64,000 nt of DNA. Origin: Gyrodactylus bullatarudis (lineage: Eukaryota > Platyhelminthes > Monogenea > Gyrodactylidea > Gyrodactylidae). This document shows positions 62,705-64,000 of the stretch, one piece after another. The translations under genes were made by a program, and so were the position numbers. The notes under the pieces are model-generated. The model saw only the letters and a program-made list of their open reading frames with translations, was not told the DNA's origin and ran no database searches. Numbering within the stretch: position 1 is the first letter of the stretch; every line of letters begins with the position of its first letter. The DNA lies in contig SSNU01000052.1 of assembly GCA_012064415.1 (NCBI GenBank), forward strand, positions 250,403-314,402, written 5' to 3'.

Positions 62705-62850
62705 ACATTTAAAATGAAATGAAAATTTTATTGAACAATACATATGTTTAAAATTATCATTTTCAAATAGAAATATTATTAGAAAATAATTTTTGTACAA
62801 AAACATGAATTAGAATTCTATGTTTATAAAAGAAATAAATGAATCTTCAT
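62705..62850 (-). mobile_element. LINE 3' end, 5'-truncated
   Basis: On the minus strand it reads GAAAATGATAATTTTAAACA, then CATATGTATTGTTCAATAAA and ATTTTCATTTCATTTT, matching the 3' end of the LINE at 55165-55240. Only about 150 bases are present, a typical dead-on-arrival LINE copy. Confidence 0.75.
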
Positions 62851-62995
62851 TGTGAGACTTGATGAATTATAAATTTAAAAGAGTTGATGCAAATAAGATT
62901 GGGAACATTACGGATTAGCCAATAGCATTTATTCATTAGGAGTTGACCAATTGGAGTTGAGTTTGTTCATACTCTCCGGGCTGTGAGGAATCCGT

Positions 62996-63229
62996 CTATT
63001 TTTTGATTACCGGTTGGTAATCCTTTCCTCTGTTTCCCCGTCTTTTTGTGTTGCTTAGGCGATATGGAGAGGTTTCTTTTTCGGGTAGTAGTGGGGGTCT
63101 GTACTTCTGGTTGGGAAAGATATCTTTTTCGATCATCAAGGCTTTTATTTGGTTCCTGGTTGCCAGGGAATCGTAGGCTTGTTTGAATGTTTGTATTTGG
63201 GCTTTTGCAACAAGAGGAAGTATTATCAA
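62996..63229 (-). other. Unassigned 77-codon frame next to PLE
   Basis: The minus-strand frame (…QKYRPPLLPEKETSPYRLSN…) is less AT-rich than its surroundings and basic at the C-terminus. It abuts the 5' break of the PLE at 63242 and could be an inverted piece of the missing PLE N-terminal part, or unrelated. No motif is recognised. Confidence 0.3.
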
Positions 63230-63241
63230 CTAATGTTTTAG

Positions 63242-64000
63242 ATTTGTTGCACTAATGTTCCATTATCTTTTCAAAACACTGTTTTTATTCAAAAAGACGG
63301 GATAGCCATGGGTTCACCTCTAAGTCCTCTTTTAGCTGATATCTTTCTAGGATGGTTAGAAATGACTAAAATGTCTGATACTATCAATTCTTTCACTGAT
63401 GTTTACATCAGATATGTTGATGACACGTTTATTCTAATGAAACCCAATGTTATTACAGACAATTTTTTCTCCAAAATGAACTCGTTTCATCCTAATATTA
63501 AATTTACCATGGAGAAAGAATCTAATAATTCTTTGAGTTTCTTAGATGTAAAACTAACCAGAAAAGAGGATGGATCAATTACAAGAAATATTTACAAGAA
63601 GAAGACTGATAACGGCAAATATCTACATTATGCCAGTTTTAGTCCTATTTCACACAAAAGAGGTTTAGTAATTGGTCTAGGCAAGAGGATTAGAAGAATA
63701 GCAAGTCCAGAAGAATGGCCTAATGAGATAGAGAATTCAAAATTATGCCTAATGGAAAATGGTTACCCAGCCAGATTTGTGGACAAATTCATCAATAGAA
63801 CTGATATCACAGTTGATGAAACAAACAACACAGATGAGGCTGTGAAGACTACAGTTTTCATGAAGCTTAATTTTAAAGGTGACGGTTTTAGTAATGATGT
63901 TAGGAAAAGACTGGTTAATCTCATAGATCAACATTACGATAATATACAATTGAAAATTGTATTTAAAACACAGAGATTATTCAGTTTGATCCATAAGGAT
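63242..64000 (+). mobile_element. PLE family B reverse transcriptase, runs off window end
   Basis: An open plus-strand frame from 63242 to the end: CCTNVPLSFQNTVFIQKDGI, AMGSPLSPLLADIFLGWLEM, YIRYVDDTFILM, NSFHPNIKFTMEKESNNSLS, FLDVKLTRKEDGSITRNIYK, KRIRRIASPEEWPNEIENSK, FKGDGFSNDVRKRLVNLIDQ. This is the Penelope reverse transcriptase from the palm to the thumb. It is uninterrupted within the window, the best-preserved family B copy here. A stop lies directly upstream (about 63239), so its 5' part is missing or displaced. Confidence 0.9.

Noticed and set aside
1..64000. tRNA, rRNA or spliced-leader RNA genes
   Set aside because: None could be recognised by eye; a tRNAscan-SE and an SL/Sm-site search would be needed to exclude them.

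Overview
This is a eukaryotic, strongly AT-rich, transposon-dense window from a small-genome-style metazoan. The evidence is a set of spliced animal genes (phenylalanine hydroxylase, ESCRT-II subunit VPS36, ESCRT-III subunit CHMP6, a ZDHHC4-like palmitoyltransferase, two EF-hand proteins) with GT-AG introns. Four introns are only 25, 27, 32 and 37 bases long. Introns averaging about 26 bases are known from dicyemid mesozoans, so Dicyemida (or the related Orthonectida) is my best guess; I cannot prove it from sequence alone. Layout: bases 1-14.8 kb hold the split 5' half of the ZDHHC4-like gene (minus strand), whose 10.7 kb intron carries a complete mariner, a decayed MULE flanked by fold-back arms, and a Penelope-like element (PLE) fragment. 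Bases 15.0-34.4 kb are one gene, VPS36 (minus), in five exons with introns of 3.5, 2.6, 0.08 and 12 kb. Its second intron holds a 632-codon intronless ORF of unknown function, and its last intron holds fold-back elements, LINE scraps and a broken transposase-like gene. CHMP6 starts 143 bases upstream of VPS36 on the same strand, and the ZDHHC4-like gene follows VPS36 by under 200 bases, so the three form an operon-like array; two of the products are direct neighbours in the ESCRT pathway. Phenylalanine hydroxylase is divergent from CHMP6 across 110 bases (35.2-37.0 kb). Two tandem paralogous EF-hand genes follow (37.6-39.9 kb), then two related orphan ORFs (42.0-42.9 and 45.6-46.0 kb). From 43.5 kb to the end the window is almost entirely mobile DNA: a 927-base hairpin element with a 9-base target duplication, LINE and MULE remnants, a head-to-tail pair of PLEs (48.3-55.9 kb) of which the second is split by a CR1/L2-like LINE that is itself split by a fold-back element, an intact Merlin/IS1595-type transposase (58.8-59.7 kb), and several copies of a second PLE family, some arranged as a large inverted repeat. 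The most notable signals are hammerhead-ribozyme cores. Three lie downstream of PLE reading-frame ends, and two more sit as mirror images in the arms of a ~350-base palindrome at 16.4-16.7 kb. Other points of interest are the ESCRT gene array with splice-acceptor-like AGs directly before start codons, the co-occurrence of microintrons with 12 kb introns, and a composite copy that links the dispersed fold-back family to a MULE transposase.
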